Below the pieces are notes generated by a model. The model worked only from the letters and a program-made list of their open reading frames with translations. It searched no databases and was not told where the DNA came from. Positions 31,287 to 39,660 of a stretch of DNA of 64,000 bases are shown here, in pieces (position 1 is the stretch's first letter; each line of letters opens with the position of its first letter). The position numbers and the translations under genes are program-made. This DNA comes from an uncultured Bacteroides sp. (GTDB lineage: Bacteria; Bacteroidota; Bacteroidia; Bacteroidales; Bacteroidaceae), in the NCBI RefSeq assembly GCF_900547205.1, contig NZ_URFY01000015.1, forward strand, positions 1-64,000, in the 5' to 3' direction.

Positions 31287-32666
31287 TCACTTCGCATGAT
31301 TGAGCAAGTACTCCAATGGCGGGACGTAATCGGTGATTTTCGTCATCTCTTGGTTGTGGTGGAAGTATGCGTTGCCTATTTCCCCGTTGCGCTGTTTGGC
31401 TACGATTACCACTCCGAGTTCTTCCGTCGGGTAGCCGCTATCCTTGTCCGTCGTAATCCGTGCGAGGGCGGGGCGGTAGAGTAGCATCACGACGTCTGCG
31501 TCCTGTTCGATGGCGCCGCTTTCGCGTAGTTGGCTCAGCATGGGACGTCTGTCTATGCTCCCCTCCGCCAAGCGGTTGAGCTGGCTGAGCAGTACCACCG
31601 GTATGTCTAGTTCTTTGGCGAGCAGCTTTGCTTTGCGGGCAGCCTGTGCCACTTCCTGCTCGCGATTGCGGTTGTTTTGCCCGGTGGACATATCGCAGAG
31701 TTGCAAGTAGTCGATGATGATCATGTCGCACTCGTTCCGGCTTTTCAGCAGCCGTGCGCTGGAGCGTACGTGTTCCATGTTGACCGTGGTGCTGTCGTCT
31801 ACGTGTATCGGTAGTCTTGCCAAGGTGGCTGCGGTGGTGCGGGCTTCCGCCATTTCCTGCGGATGGGGCGTGCCCGACCGCCACCGGCGGGCGCTTATTT
31901 CGCTTGCCGCCATCAGCCAGCGGTCCGCCAATTGCTCTCCTTGCATCTCGAGGCTGTATACGGCTACGGCGTGTCCTGCCGTGGCTGCCACTCGCGCCAT
32001 GTGCAGTGCCAGTGCCGTCTTTCCCACCGAGGGACGTGCCGCGAGGATAATCAAGTCGCCGTTCTGCCAGCCCGACGTCATGCGGTCCAGGTCGGTCACT
32101 CCGGTGGGGATGCCGGTGATGCCGTTCGCGCTTTTGGCGATGCGCATCTCGGCTTTTGCTATGGTGTCGGTCATCAGCGTATCCATGTTGCGCATACGGT
32201 TGCTGTGCCCGAATTCGCCTTCCAGACGGTCGAACAGGTTGTGCGCATCCACCAGCGTGTCGGCTATGTCCATCGTTTCGTCCAGCGAACAGGCGAGGAG
32301 TTTGTGGAGCCCAAGAATCATTTCCCGTCGCAGGTATTTCTGGTGCACTATCTGCACGTGATATTCGATGTGTGCCGAGCTTGCCACTTTGCTGCTCAGC
32401 AGGGTGATGTTGAAGGGTCCGCCGGCTTCTTCGAGTTTGCCCCTGCGGGCAAGCTCTTCTTTTACGGTGAGTATGTCGATTTTCGTTCCCGCCTGGTGCA
32501 TGGCGAGCAGTGCGGCGTAGATTAGTTGGTGCTGCTCGACGTAGAACATTTCGGGACGTAACTTGTCCGCTATCAGCGGCATGGCTTCCTGTTCTATCAG
32601 GCAGGCCCCTATGATGGCTTCCTCGATTTCGGGAGCCTGTGGCGAAACTCTGTTTTCGGTGTTCAT
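31287..32666 (-). CDS. dnaB: Replicative DNA helicase, DnaB family (accessory copy)
   Basis: A 459-residue hexameric helicase. The N-terminal collar domain begins with SPQAPEIEEAIIGACLIEQEAM. The RecA-like domain has Walker A ARPSVGKTALAL, Walker B MIIIDYLQLC, and the later LSQLNRLAEGSIDRRP and LRESGAIEQDADVVMLLYRP motifs with the arginine finger region. It is about 50 residues shorter than typical chromosomal DnaB of this genus, and its DNA is clearly richer in G and C than neighbouring genes. With a replication-type protein immediately upstream it looks like the helicase-loader pair of a phage or integrated element, not the housekeeping copy. Confidence 0.9.
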   Translation of the reverse strand: MNTENRVSPQAPEIEEAIIGACLIEQEAMPLIADKLRPEMFYVEQHQLIYAALLAMHQAGTKIDILTVKEELARRGKLEEAGGPFNITLLSSKVASSAHIEYHVQIVHQKYLRREMILGLHKLLACSLDETMDIADTLVDAHNLFDRLEGEFGHSNRMRNMDTLMTDTIAKAEMRIAKSANGITGIPTGVTDLDRMTSGWQNGDLIILAARPSVGKTALALHMARVAATAGHAVAVYSLEMQGEQLADRWLMAASEISARRWRSGTPHPQEMAEARTTAATLARLPIHVDDSTTVNMEHVRSSARLLKSRNECDMIIIDYLQLCDMSTGQNNRNREQEVAQAARKAKLLAKELDIPVVLLSQLNRLAEGSIDRRPMLSQLRESGAIEQDADVVMLLYRPALARITTDKDSGYPTEELGVVIVAKQRNGEIGNAYFHHNQEMTKITDYVPPLEYLLNHAK

Positions 32667-32688
32667 TTCTCTTTCGGTTGATGAGGTT

Positions 32689-33330
32689 TTAGTATTCGTT
32701 GAGGAAGGCCTTGTTTGCCAGATAAGAGCCGGCTTGAAGGATAAATTTCACATTTGTCTGGTGGAAATAATACTCTTCGATATTGGCTATGGCGAGCTTT
32801 CGTTCCTTGCCGTTGAGTTTAGTCCATTGGCGTTGTGCTTTAGCTATATTAACTTTGGGGAGCTGGGTGATGCTGTGGTATTCGTCCCAGAAAAGTTTGA
32901 ATTGTTCGCTGATGGCCTTTGCGGAGGGCTTGTCGGCTACGGGCTTGTCGGTGGCGGGCGAGGGGAACGTCACCCAGTTTTCGTAGTCGACGATGCGGAT
33001 GTGCAGGGCGTTGGTGTCGTCGTGCGGAATGATGTCGATTATCCCTTTGTTTTTCAGCTCTTGAATGAACCGATACGTTCTGCCAAGCGACCAGTGGAAA
33101 ATAGCGCTCCAACTCCGGTAGCTGTGCAGGCTTTCCCCTCTTTTGCAGACAATGAGGTTGTTCCAGTAGTCGGTGTGTCTCGTTTCGGAATAGTTGGCTT
33201 TGATGAGGAATTTCAGGAAAGCTTCGATGTCGCCTTCGTGGTTGTCGCAGTTGTCGATGTATGCTCGGAGCATACTTTTGGGGATGATAATGTAACCGTG
33301 TTCGGTGGCTTTGTAATTCATTTCTTGCAT
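32689..33330 (-). CDS. Replication-associated winged-helix protein (phage/plasmid type)
   Basis: A 213-residue protein, 22 bp upstream of dnaB. The start at 33330 is chosen over a TTG ten codons earlier that would lie inside the promoter region. The N-terminal half contains a winged-helix-like stretch (RSWSAIFHWSLGRTYRFIQELKNKGIIDII), as in phage replication initiators and DnaD-like loaders; then a linker rich in P, A, D and K, and a C-terminal helical part. I infer that it recruits the adjacent DnaB. No named family is recognised with certainty. Confidence 0.65.
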   Translation of the reverse strand: MQEMNYKATEHGYIIIPKSMLRAYIDNCDNHEGDIEAFLKFLIKANYSETRHTDYWNNLIVCKRGESLHSYRSWSAIFHWSLGRTYRFIQELKNKGIIDIIPHDDTNALHIRIVDYENWVTFPSPATDKPVADKPSAKAISEQFKLFWDEYHSITQLPKVNIAKAQRQWTKLNGKERKLAIANIEEYYFHQTNVKFILQAGSYLANKAFLNEY

Positions 33331-33357
33331 ATCTGATGTTTTTTTAAAATTATTCTC

Positions 33358-33365
33358 CAAAAATA
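33358..33365 (-). promoter_or_regulatory. -7 element of the replication cassette
   Basis: TATTTTTG on the minus strand, 28 nt before the chosen start of the replication-type gene. Confidence 0.35.
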
Positions 33366-33489
33366 CGCTATCGGGCAGTGATTTTCCAAAACGAACTGAC
33401 GGATTCGGACGGTTTCCGACGTAAATAGTTGCTAATTGACGTAATTTGTTGTTTTAGGCGTTTTTCGGCAGGATAGCTGGCACGATGAA

Positions 33490-33528
33490 AAACAAAGGCT
33501 GCATTTACAAGAAATGCAGCCTTTGTTT
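33490..33528. terminator. Perfect 17-bp hairpin, bidirectional terminator
   Basis: Arms 33490-33506 and 33512-33528 pair perfectly (centre GGCTGC/GCAGCC) around a 5-nt loop and end in AAA/TTT on both sides. It lies downstream of the DUF4248-like gene on the minus strand and ahead of the replication genes, so it likely separates these two transcripts. Confidence 0.8.
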
Positions 33529-33535
33529 GCTTCAG

Positions 33536-33570
33536 GTGGAGGTTCTGTCAGGTGATTTCTGAGCCTCTGT
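33536..33570. repeat. Two-unit member of the 22-nt-period array family
   Basis: GTGGAGGTTCTGT at 33536 and TCTGAGCCTCTGT at 33558 are 22 nt apart and match the core seen at 7485 and 18427. It follows the hairpin at 33490-33528. The DNA from here to 33758 holds short GTGGAAC repeats but no gene that I can support. Confidence 0.6.
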
Positions 33571-33758
33571 TTTGGCGTGGAAAACGAGATTTTCGTGGAA
33601 CGCATAGTGGAACGCTTTAAGACCTATGATAAGTACCTGTATTCCAGTGTGATACAACTGCTTTCCCGAAGGGGGTCTGAACGCTTCGTGGAACCATAAT
33701 AAATACCAAGATATAAATTATATATTTTAATAAAAATATATAGTTCGATTTTCTCTTT

Positions 33759-34061
33759 TTAGAGATTTTTTGGTTGGTTCGATTCGGTAGCTTTTACGTC
33801 GCTGGCAGACAACACGATGCAGGGCGGCCCCCAATTGCGGATAAGGATTTCCTGCATTTTCGGACTCAGTTGTTTGGTATGTGAGTTGTAATCCGCTTCT
33901 CTCAAAGCGATACTCGCCGATAGGTCACTGTCAATCCTATCGCGCATTTGCCTTCTGGCCGAGTCAATAGTTGCGTCCGGAAAATATTCTGTTGCTAACA
34001 CGGAGAAGGTTTTAAAACCATTGATAACGTACTTGTCCGGAACTTCCTTTCTTTCTTTCAT
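33759..34061 (-). CDS. DUF4248-like protein
   Basis: A 100-residue soluble basic protein. The pattern ATEYFPDATIDSARRQMRDRI (helix with helix-turn-helix flavour) and the C-terminal LSPKMQEILIRNWGPP recall the DUF4248 family, small Bacteroidota proteins that occur beside HU-like and amidase genes. DNA binding is a guess from the charge and the helical build. Its own promoter and a terminator downstream make it a separate unit at the head of the cassette. Confidence 0.6.
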   Translation of the reverse strand: MKERKEVPDKYVINGFKTFSVLATEYFPDATIDSARRQMRDRIDSDLSASIALREADYNSHTKQLSPKMQEILIRNWGPPCIVLSASDVKATESNQPKNL

Positions 34062-34105
34062 TATGCACTTTGTTTAATTTATAATATTGTTCGGTTTATT
34101 TCCTG

Positions 34106-34113
34106 CAAATGTA
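34106..34113 (-). promoter_or_regulatory. -7 element of the DUF4248-like gene
   Basis: TACATTTG on the minus strand, 45 nt before the start codon. Confidence 0.45.
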
Positions 34114-34574
34114 CGAATTAATATTGGTATATATGTACGATATATTCATTTTTTTATGTTGCCTATTTTATTTGTTGAATTATTTTTATGGTTTTGCTTT
34201 ATTATATAAGTAAATAAGGCAATTAGTAAACAATAATTATTGCAAATAAAATGTTGGGCAATCTTCAGGATTGAAGTGAACTTCGGCGCGGAAAAGAGAA
34301 ATATAGAGAAACGGGGTGTTGAAGAACATAAAACTAGTTGCCTATGCTACTATCTCCTCATTTACGTAATGTGCTGATACTAAACAAATAGCCCGAAAAC
34401 TCATAAATAGCTGCACGCACGCGCTTGGCAATAGACAAGCGAGAACAATACTTTTACTACACCGTTGCAACGGGAATAGGCATGAATTGGTTTGTTCGTA
34501 GTCCAAGTTGGTCTAATAAGTGTTATCTAAGGACAAAATATGAAAAACGGAGAACAACGGTACGGAATTGTTTC

Positions 34575-34582
34575 TACATTTG
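34575..34582 (+). promoter_or_regulatory. -7 element of the ATP synthase operon
   Basis: TACATTTG fits TAnnTTTG. It predicts a leader of about 208 nt before atpD; no closer match is seen. The -33 element is not evident. Confidence 0.4.
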
Positions 34583-34796
34583 CGCAGTTGTTTATTTAAC
34601 TATTTCTCAAAACAAGGAAAAAACAGGATTTTATCCCCTCCGGTAGATAAGAAATAGAAGATAGATGAACAAAAACTGAGCCTAATCGTTTATAATAATA
34701 AAGAGAGAAACAGGTAAAACGCGAAACGTTCGTTCCTTATCGCATTATAAACCCAAGCAGGAAAGAAAAGAATAATATATAAACAAAAGATTGCTT

Positions 34797-36314
34797 ATGT
34801 CACAGATTATCGGACATATTTCACAGGTCATTGGTCCTGTGGTCGACGTCTACTTTGAAGGTACGGATGTAGAACTCATACTGCCCAGTATCCACGACGC
34901 ACTGGAGATAAAAAGGCCAAACGGCAAGATACTGATTGTAGAAGTGCAGCAACATATCGGCGAAAACACGGTTCGCACCGTGGCTATGGACACCACCGAC
35001 GGACTTCAGCGAGGCATGAAAGTGCATCCCACCGGAGGACCGATAACGATGCCTATCGGCGAACAGATTAAAGGACGACTGCTCAACGTGGTCGGTGATT
35101 CCATCGACGGCATGAAAGAGCTAAACCGCGACGGTGCATACTCCATCCACCGCGACCCTCCCAAATTTGAAGACTTGACCACGGTGCAGGAAGTACTCTT
35201 CACGGGCATCAAAGTCATCGACCTGCTCGAACCCTATGCCAAAGGCGGAAAGATTGGTCTGTTTGGCGGCGCGGGAGTAGGAAAAACCGTACTGATTCAG
35301 GAACTTATCAACAACATCGCCAAGAAACATAACGGATTCTCCGTATTCGCCGGAGTGGGCGAGCGCACGCGTGAGGGTAACGACCTGCTGCGCGAAATGA
35401 TTGAGTCCGGCGTCATCCGCTATGGCGAAGCATTCAAGGAAAGCATGGAGAAAGGTCATTGGGACCTCTCGAAGGTGGACTACAACGAACTGGAGAAATC
35501 GCAAGTATCACTCATATTCGGCCAGATGAACGAACCTCCCGGTGCGCGTGCTTCCGTAGCCCTGTCCGGACTGACGGTAGCGGAATCTTTCCGCGACGCA
35601 GGCGAGGAGGGAGAGAAGCGTGACATCCTGTTCTTTATCGACAATATCTTCCGTTTCACCCAAGCAGGCTCCGAAGTATCCGCCTTGCTGGGACGTATGC
35701 CCTCCGCCGTTGGCTACCAGCCCACGCTGGCTACCGAAATGGGAGCGATGCAGGAACGCATCACCTCCACCCGCAAAGGCTCCATCACCTCCGTACAGGC
35801 AGTGTATGTGCCCGCCGACGACTTGACCGACCCGGCCCCCGCCACCACCTTCAGCCACTTGGACGCCACCACCGTGCTCGACCGTAAAATCACCGAGCTG
35901 GGCATCTATCCGGCTGTAGACCCGCTGGCTTCCACGTCGCGCATCCTCGACCCCCACATCGTGGGACAGGAACACTACGAAGTGGCGGAACGCGTGAAAC
36001 AGATACTCCAGCGCAACAAGGAGTTGCAAGACATCATCTCCATCCTCGGCATGGAAGAGCTTTCGGAAGAGGACAAAACGGTAGTGAACCGCGCCCGCCG
36101 CGTGCAGCGCTTCCTTTCGCAGCCGTTTGCCGTTGCCGAGCAGTTCACCGGCGTTCCCGGAGTGATGGTTTCCATCGAAGACACCATCAAGGGCTTCCGG
36201 ATGATTCTGGACGGCGAAGTGGACGACCTACCCGAACAGGCATTCCTCAACGTGGGTACTATTGAAGAAGCAATGGAGAAAGGTAAGCAATTGCTTGAAC
36301 AGTCGAAAAAATAA
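34797..36314 (+). CDS. atpD: F1 ATP synthase subunit beta
   Basis: The 505-residue catalytic beta subunit. P-loop GGAGVGKTVLIQ near residue 155, the catalytic Glu in GVGERTREGND, Walker B ILFFIDNIFRF, and the DELSEED-like segment GMEELSEEDK. The start at 34797 (MSQIIG) is preferred to a TTG two codons earlier. It is the first gene of the operon: in this genus beta and epsilon come first and alpha and gamma last, unlike the E. coli order. Gap of 13 bp to atpC. Confidence 0.98.
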   Translation: MSQIIGHISQVIGPVVDVYFEGTDVELILPSIHDALEIKRPNGKILIVEVQQHIGENTVRTVAMDTTDGLQRGMKVHPTGGPITMPIGEQIKGRLLNVVGDSIDGMKELNRDGAYSIHRDPPKFEDLTTVQEVLFTGIKVIDLLEPYAKGGKIGLFGGAGVGKTVLIQELINNIAKKHNGFSVFAGVGERTREGNDLLREMIESGVIRYGEAFKESMEKGHWDLSKVDYNELEKSQVSLIFGQMNEPPGARASVALSGLTVAESFRDAGEEGEKRDILFFIDNIFRFTQAGSEVSALLGRMPSAVGYQPTLATEMGAMQERITSTRKGSITSVQAVYVPADDLTDPAPATTFSHLDATTVLDRKITELGIYPAVDPLASTSRILDPHIVGQEHYEVAERVKQILQRNKELQDIISILGMEELSEEDKTVVNRARRVQRFLSQPFAVAEQFTGVPGVMVSIEDTIKGFRMILDGEVDDLPEQAFLNVGTIEEAMEKGKQLLEQSKK

Positions 36315-36327
36315 AAACTATTGAGTG

Positions 36328-36573
36328 ATGAAAGAACTGCATTTGAGCATCGTATCGCCCGAAAAAAGCATATTCGACGGAGATGTGAAGATTGTCACAT
36401 TGCCGGGAGCCATCGGCTCGTTTTCCATCTTGCCGGGCCACGCGCCCATCGTGTCGTCGCTGCGAGCGGGAACGCTGGGTTACACCACGACGGACGGAGA
36501 GGAGCACACGATGGAGATACAGGGAGGATTTGTAGAGATGAGCGACGGGACGGTTTCCGCTTGCATTTCTTGA
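36328..36573 (+). CDS. atpC: F1 ATP synthase subunit epsilon
   Basis: An 81-residue epsilon subunit, made only of the N-terminal beta-sandwich (LHLSIVSPEKSIFDGDV, LPGAIGSFSILPGHAPIVSSL). The C-terminal helical hairpin that in other bacteria inhibits ATP hydrolysis is absent, so inhibition through epsilon is not expected. A GTG one codon earlier is a possible but less likely start. Confidence 0.95.
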   Translation: MKELHLSIVSPEKSIFDGDVKIVTLPGAIGSFSILPGHAPIVSSLRAGTLGYTTTDGEEHTMEIQGGFVEMSDGTVSACIS

Positions 36574-36609
36574 CGGACTGACATACATTAAGCAGAAAAA
36601 CACAGTGAC

Positions 36610-37041
36610 ATGATGGTGAACATAAGTAAGACGAAGCGGAACTTTATCGGTCTGCACACGCTGTTTGCAATACTAAGTGCGGGAGTAGGAGCAGTGATAC
36701 TGCACGTAGCCCTGCCGGGGCATTACTTTGGCGGATATCCCTTTATCCCAATCTACTTTTATCTGTTCGGCTTGTTCAACATCTATATGTTCGAGGCTTG
36801 CAGGCGACGCGCCCCGCAGAAAATGTTACTGTTGTATCTGGCAATGAAAATGATGAAGATGATTCTTTCGATGATGCTGGCAGTGGTCTACTGCTTGGCA
36901 GTGCGCGAAGAAGCAAGAGCGTTTTTACTGACGTTTATATCGTTCTATCTCGTATATCTGATATTTGAAACCTGGTTCTTCTTCTCCTTTGAAGTGAACC
37001 GGAAAAAGAAAAATAAGACTAATAATGAAACAGTTGCGTAA
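36610..37041 (+). CDS. Membrane protein of the ATP synthase operon (AtpI position)
   Basis: A 143-residue protein with four hydrophobic segments (near 13-33, 42-62, 72-96, 104-126) and a basic C-terminal tail of K and N. It sits between atpC and atpB, the place where AtpI-like assembly factors are found in other operons, and its size and topology fit AtpI, but I see no clear sequence signature. It may help assembly of the c-ring; this is inference. Its end overlaps the start of atpB by 17 nt, so translation is probably coupled. Confidence 0.75.
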   Translation: MMVNISKTKRNFIGLHTLFAILSAGVGAVILHVALPGHYFGGYPFIPIYFYLFGLFNIYMFEACRRRAPQKMLLLYLAMKMMKMILSMMLAVVYCLAVREEARAFLLTFISFYLVYLIFETWFFFSFEVNRKKKNKTNNETVA

Positions 37042-38140
37042 CATAGTAGCTCCGTTATTTCTTCTCTGCCTGATGATGGCAATGAGCCTGCCCGCCTGTG
37101 CGCAGGAGCAGCAAGAAGAGATAACACCCAAAGAGGAAAAGGAGAACACGGTGGATGTGAAGGAAATCGTGTTCGGACATATCGGCGACTCATACGAATG
37201 GCATATCACGACGTGGGGTAAAACTCACATTACCATACCATTACCCATCATCGTCTATAGTAACACTACAGGCTGGCACGCATTCCTTTCTTCCCGTCTC
37301 GCAGAAAATGGAGGAACCTACGAAGGACTCTCCATCGCTCCCGCAGGAAGCAAGTACGAAGGCAAACTGGTGGAGCACAACGCATCGGGCGAAGAAGTCC
37401 GTCCGTGGGATATTTCCATCACGAAGGTGACGTTTGCCTTACTGTTCAACAGCTTGCTGCTGCTGGTCATCGTGCTGAGCGTGGCGCACTGGTATCGGAG
37501 ACGTCCGCGTGGCGCCTTGGCTCCGGGCGGGTTCATCGGATTCATGGAAATGTTTATCATGATGGTGAACGATGACATCATCAAAGGTTGCGTAGGTCCC
37601 AACTACCGGAAATTCGCTCCCTATCTGCTGACGGCATTCTTCTTCATCTTCATCAACAACCTCATGGGGCTGATACCGTTCTTCCCCGGAGGAGCCAACG
37701 TGACGGGAAACATCGCCATCACGATGGTGCTCGCTATCTGCACGTTTCTGGCGGTCAACCTCTTCGGGTCGAAGCATTACTGGAAAGATATATTCTGGCC
37801 CGACGTGCCTTGGTGGCTGAAAGTGCCCATACCGATGATGCCTTTCATCGAGTTCTTCGGAATCTTTACGAAACCGTTTGCACTGATGATTCGTCTCTTC
37901 GCCAATATGCTGGCGGGACACATGGCGATGCTGGTGCTCACTTGCCTGATATTCATCTCGGCAAGCATGGGACCCGCACTCAACGGCACGCTCACCGTGG
38001 CTTCCGTACTGTTCAACATCTTTATGAATGCGCTCGAATTGCTGGTTGCTTTCATCCAGGCATACGTATTCACCATGTTGTCGGCAGTCTTTATCGGACT
38101 GGCGCAGGAAGGGGCAACCGTGAAACAGGAAGAGAAATAA
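37025..38140 (+). CDS. atpB: Fo ATP synthase subunit a
   Basis: A 371-residue a subunit that forms the proton half-channels. It is long for the family (about 270): an N-terminal signal-like segment (VAPLFLLCLMMAMSLPACA) and about 110 periplasmic residues precede the membrane part, as is common in Bacteroidota. The conserved Arg that faces the c-ring lies in ALMIRLFANMLAGHM. ELLVAFIQAYVFTML is the last-helix signature. Start at 37025 overlaps the previous gene. Confidence 0.96.
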   Translation: MKQLRNIVAPLFLLCLMMAMSLPACAQEQQEEITPKEEKENTVDVKEIVFGHIGDSYEWHITTWGKTHITIPLPIIVYSNTTGWHAFLSSRLAENGGTYEGLSIAPAGSKYEGKLVEHNASGEEVRPWDISITKVTFALLFNSLLLLVIVLSVAHWYRRRPRGALAPGGFIGFMEMFIMMVNDDIIKGCVGPNYRKFAPYLLTAFFFIFINNLMGLIPFFPGGANVTGNIAITMVLAICTFLAVNLFGSKHYWKDIFWPDVPWWLKVPIPMMPFIEFFGIFTKPFALMIRLFANMLAGHMAMLVLTCLIFISASMGPALNGTLTVASVLFNIFMNALELLVAFIQAYVFTMLSAVFIGLAQEGATVKQEEK

Positions 38141-38182
38141 AAATAAACTTGAAAATATAAACCATTTTAAAACTGAAAAATT

Positions 38183-38440
38183 ATGTTACTATCAGTATTG
38201 TTACAAGCCACTGCAGCAGCAGTAGGAGTTAGTAAATTGGGTGCAGCTATCGGTGCAGGTCTTGCAGTAATCGGAGCAGGTTTGGGTATTGGTAAAATCG
38301 GCGGTTCGGCTATGGAAGCCATCGCCCGCCAACCGGAAGCATCGGGAGACATACGTATGAATATGATTATCGCGGCGGCACTGATTGAAGGTGTGGCACT
38401 GTTGGCAGTAGTTGTTTGCCTATTAGTGTTCTTCTTATAA
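38183..38440 (+). CDS. atpE: Fo ATP synthase subunit c
   Basis: An 85-residue two-helix hairpin. The loop is ARQPE and the ion-carrying carboxylate is E69 in ALIEGVAL. The residues that distinguish Na+ rings are not present: after GAGLG comes Ile where Na+ types have Gln, and Gly follows Glu where they have Ser or Thr. This points to a proton-driven ring. Confidence 0.97.
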   Translation: MLLSVLLQATAAAVGVSKLGAAIGAGLAVIGAGLGIGKIGGSAMEAIARQPEASGDIRMNMIIAAALIEGVALLAVVVCLLVFFL

Positions 38441-38492
38441 GTCGCAGCCCTCAAATCGCAAATCGTAAATCATCAAATAGTAAATCAAAATT

Positions 38493-38996
38493 ATGTCATT
38501 ACTATTACCCGATAGTGGCCTGTTGTTCTGGATGTTTGTCGCATTTGGGATTGTGTTTGCGATATTGGCAAAATACGGTTTCCCCATCATCATCAAGATG
38601 GTGGAAGACCGTAAAACCTATATCGACCAATCCTTGGAGGTGGCAAGAGAAGCCAACGCCCAACTGTCTAAGTTGAAAGAGCAGGGCGAAGCGCTTGTGG
38701 CCGCTGCCAACAAGGAACAGGGACGCATCTTGAAGGAAGCAATGGAAGAACGTGAAAAGATTGTTCACGAGGCCCGTAAGCAAGCCGAAGCAGCCGCACA
38801 GAAAGAGCTGGATGCGGTGAAGAAACAAATCCAGGCGGAAAAGGACGAAGCTATCCGCGACATACGTCGCCAGGTGGCTGTCATCTCGGTGGACATTGCA
38901 GAGAAAGTACTCCGCAAGAACCTTGAAGACAAGGAAGCCCAAATGGGCATGATAGACCGGATGCTGGATGAAGTATTAACCCCGAATAAGAACTAA
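38493..38996 (+). CDS. atpF: Fo ATP synthase subunit b
   Basis: A 167-residue peripheral stalk subunit: one membrane helix near residues 8-27 (GLLFWMFVAFGIVFAILAKY) and a long charged coiled coil rich in A, E, K and Q to the end. Family length. It lies 8 bp before atpH. Confidence 0.95.
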   Translation: MSLLLPDSGLLFWMFVAFGIVFAILAKYGFPIIIKMVEDRKTYIDQSLEVAREANAQLSKLKEQGEALVAAANKEQGRILKEAMEEREKIVHEARKQAEAAAQKELDAVKKQIQAEKDEAIRDIRRQVAVISVDIAEKVLRKNLEDKEAQMGMIDRMLDEVLTPNKN

Positions 38997-39004
38997 AAAA
39001 GAAG

Positions 39005-39565
39005 ATGGAAGTCGGAATACTCTCAATGCGTTATGCAAAGGCAATGATTGAATACGCGCAGGAAAAAGGACTGGAGGACAGGATATACCAAGAGTTTGTC
39101 ACGCTGTCCTATTGCTTTTGTGCTCAGCCGGGCTTGCGCGAGGCGCTCGATAACCCCGTCGTCACCACCAAAGAGAAATTGGCGCTGATATGCACCGCCG
39201 CCGATGGCGATGGCAAGTCGACCAGAGAGTTTGTCCGTTTCATCACGTTGGTGCTGAGAAACAGGCGCGAAGGCTATCTACAGTTTATCAGCCTGATGTA
39301 TCTGGATCTATACCGGAAGCTGAAGCATATCGGAGTGGGCAGACTCATTACGGCCGTCCCCGTCGATAAGGAGACGGAAAACCGCATCCGTTCCGCCGCC
39401 GCGCATATCCTCCACGCCCGGATGGAGCTGGAAACGGTGGTAGACCCGTCTATCGAAGGCGGATTCGTCTTCGACATCAACGACTACCGCCTCGATGCAA
39501 GTGTTGCAACGCAGTTGAAGCGAGTGAAACAACAGTTTATTGATAAGAATAGGAGAATTGTATAA
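39005..39565 (+). CDS. atpH: F1 ATP synthase subunit delta
   Basis: A 186-residue delta (OSCP) subunit that ties the stalk to the top of F1. The N-terminal MRYAKAMIEYAQEKG and the C-terminal segment GGFVFDINDYRLDASVATQL with the usual D...S..QL ending identify it. It is followed by a 95-nt gap with a perfect hairpin before atpA. Confidence 0.94.
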   Translation: MEVGILSMRYAKAMIEYAQEKGLEDRIYQEFVTLSYCFCAQPGLREALDNPVVTTKEKLALICTAADGDGKSTREFVRFITLVLRNRREGYLQFISLMYLDLYRKLKHIGVGRLITAVPVDKETENRIRSAAAHILHARMELETVVDPSIEGGFVFDINDYRLDASVATQLKRVKQQFIDKNRRIV

Positions 39566-39586
39566 AAATGTGCTGATGAGTCAATG

Positions 39587-39633
39587 TGCTAATATGCCAA
39601 TAATTAAATCATTCTGTAATTGGCATATTAGCA
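39587..39633. repeat. Perfect 15-bp hairpin between atpH and atpA
   Basis: TGCTAATATGCCAAT (39587-39601) pairs exactly with ATTGGCATATTAGCA (39619-39633). It lies inside the operon, with partial copies of the TGTGCTAAT motif on both sides. Confidence 0.85.
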
Positions 39634-39660
39634 AATTAGCAAATTGAAAAATTATTTATC

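Larger units (their letters stand above)
34062..34796. other. 735-bp AT-rich region without genes, upstream of the ATP synthase operon
   Basis: I find only the promoter of the DUF4248-like gene (34106-34113), a TAnnTTTG element for the atp operon (34575-34582) and AT-rich DNA. One 73-codon reading frame (34425-34646) starts with TTG and has no recognisable features; I do not call it. The left part (34130-34260) is extremely AT-rich, as at the edge of an inserted element. Confidence 0.6.

Noticed and set aside
29744..34061. Complete prophage
   Set aside because: There are no integrase, terminase, portal, capsid or tail genes, and no attachment-site duplication that I can see.
34425..34646. 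Possible 73-residue protein upstream of the ATP synthase operon
   Set aside because: It starts with TTG, has no recognisable motif or signal, and the atp promoter element lies inside it.
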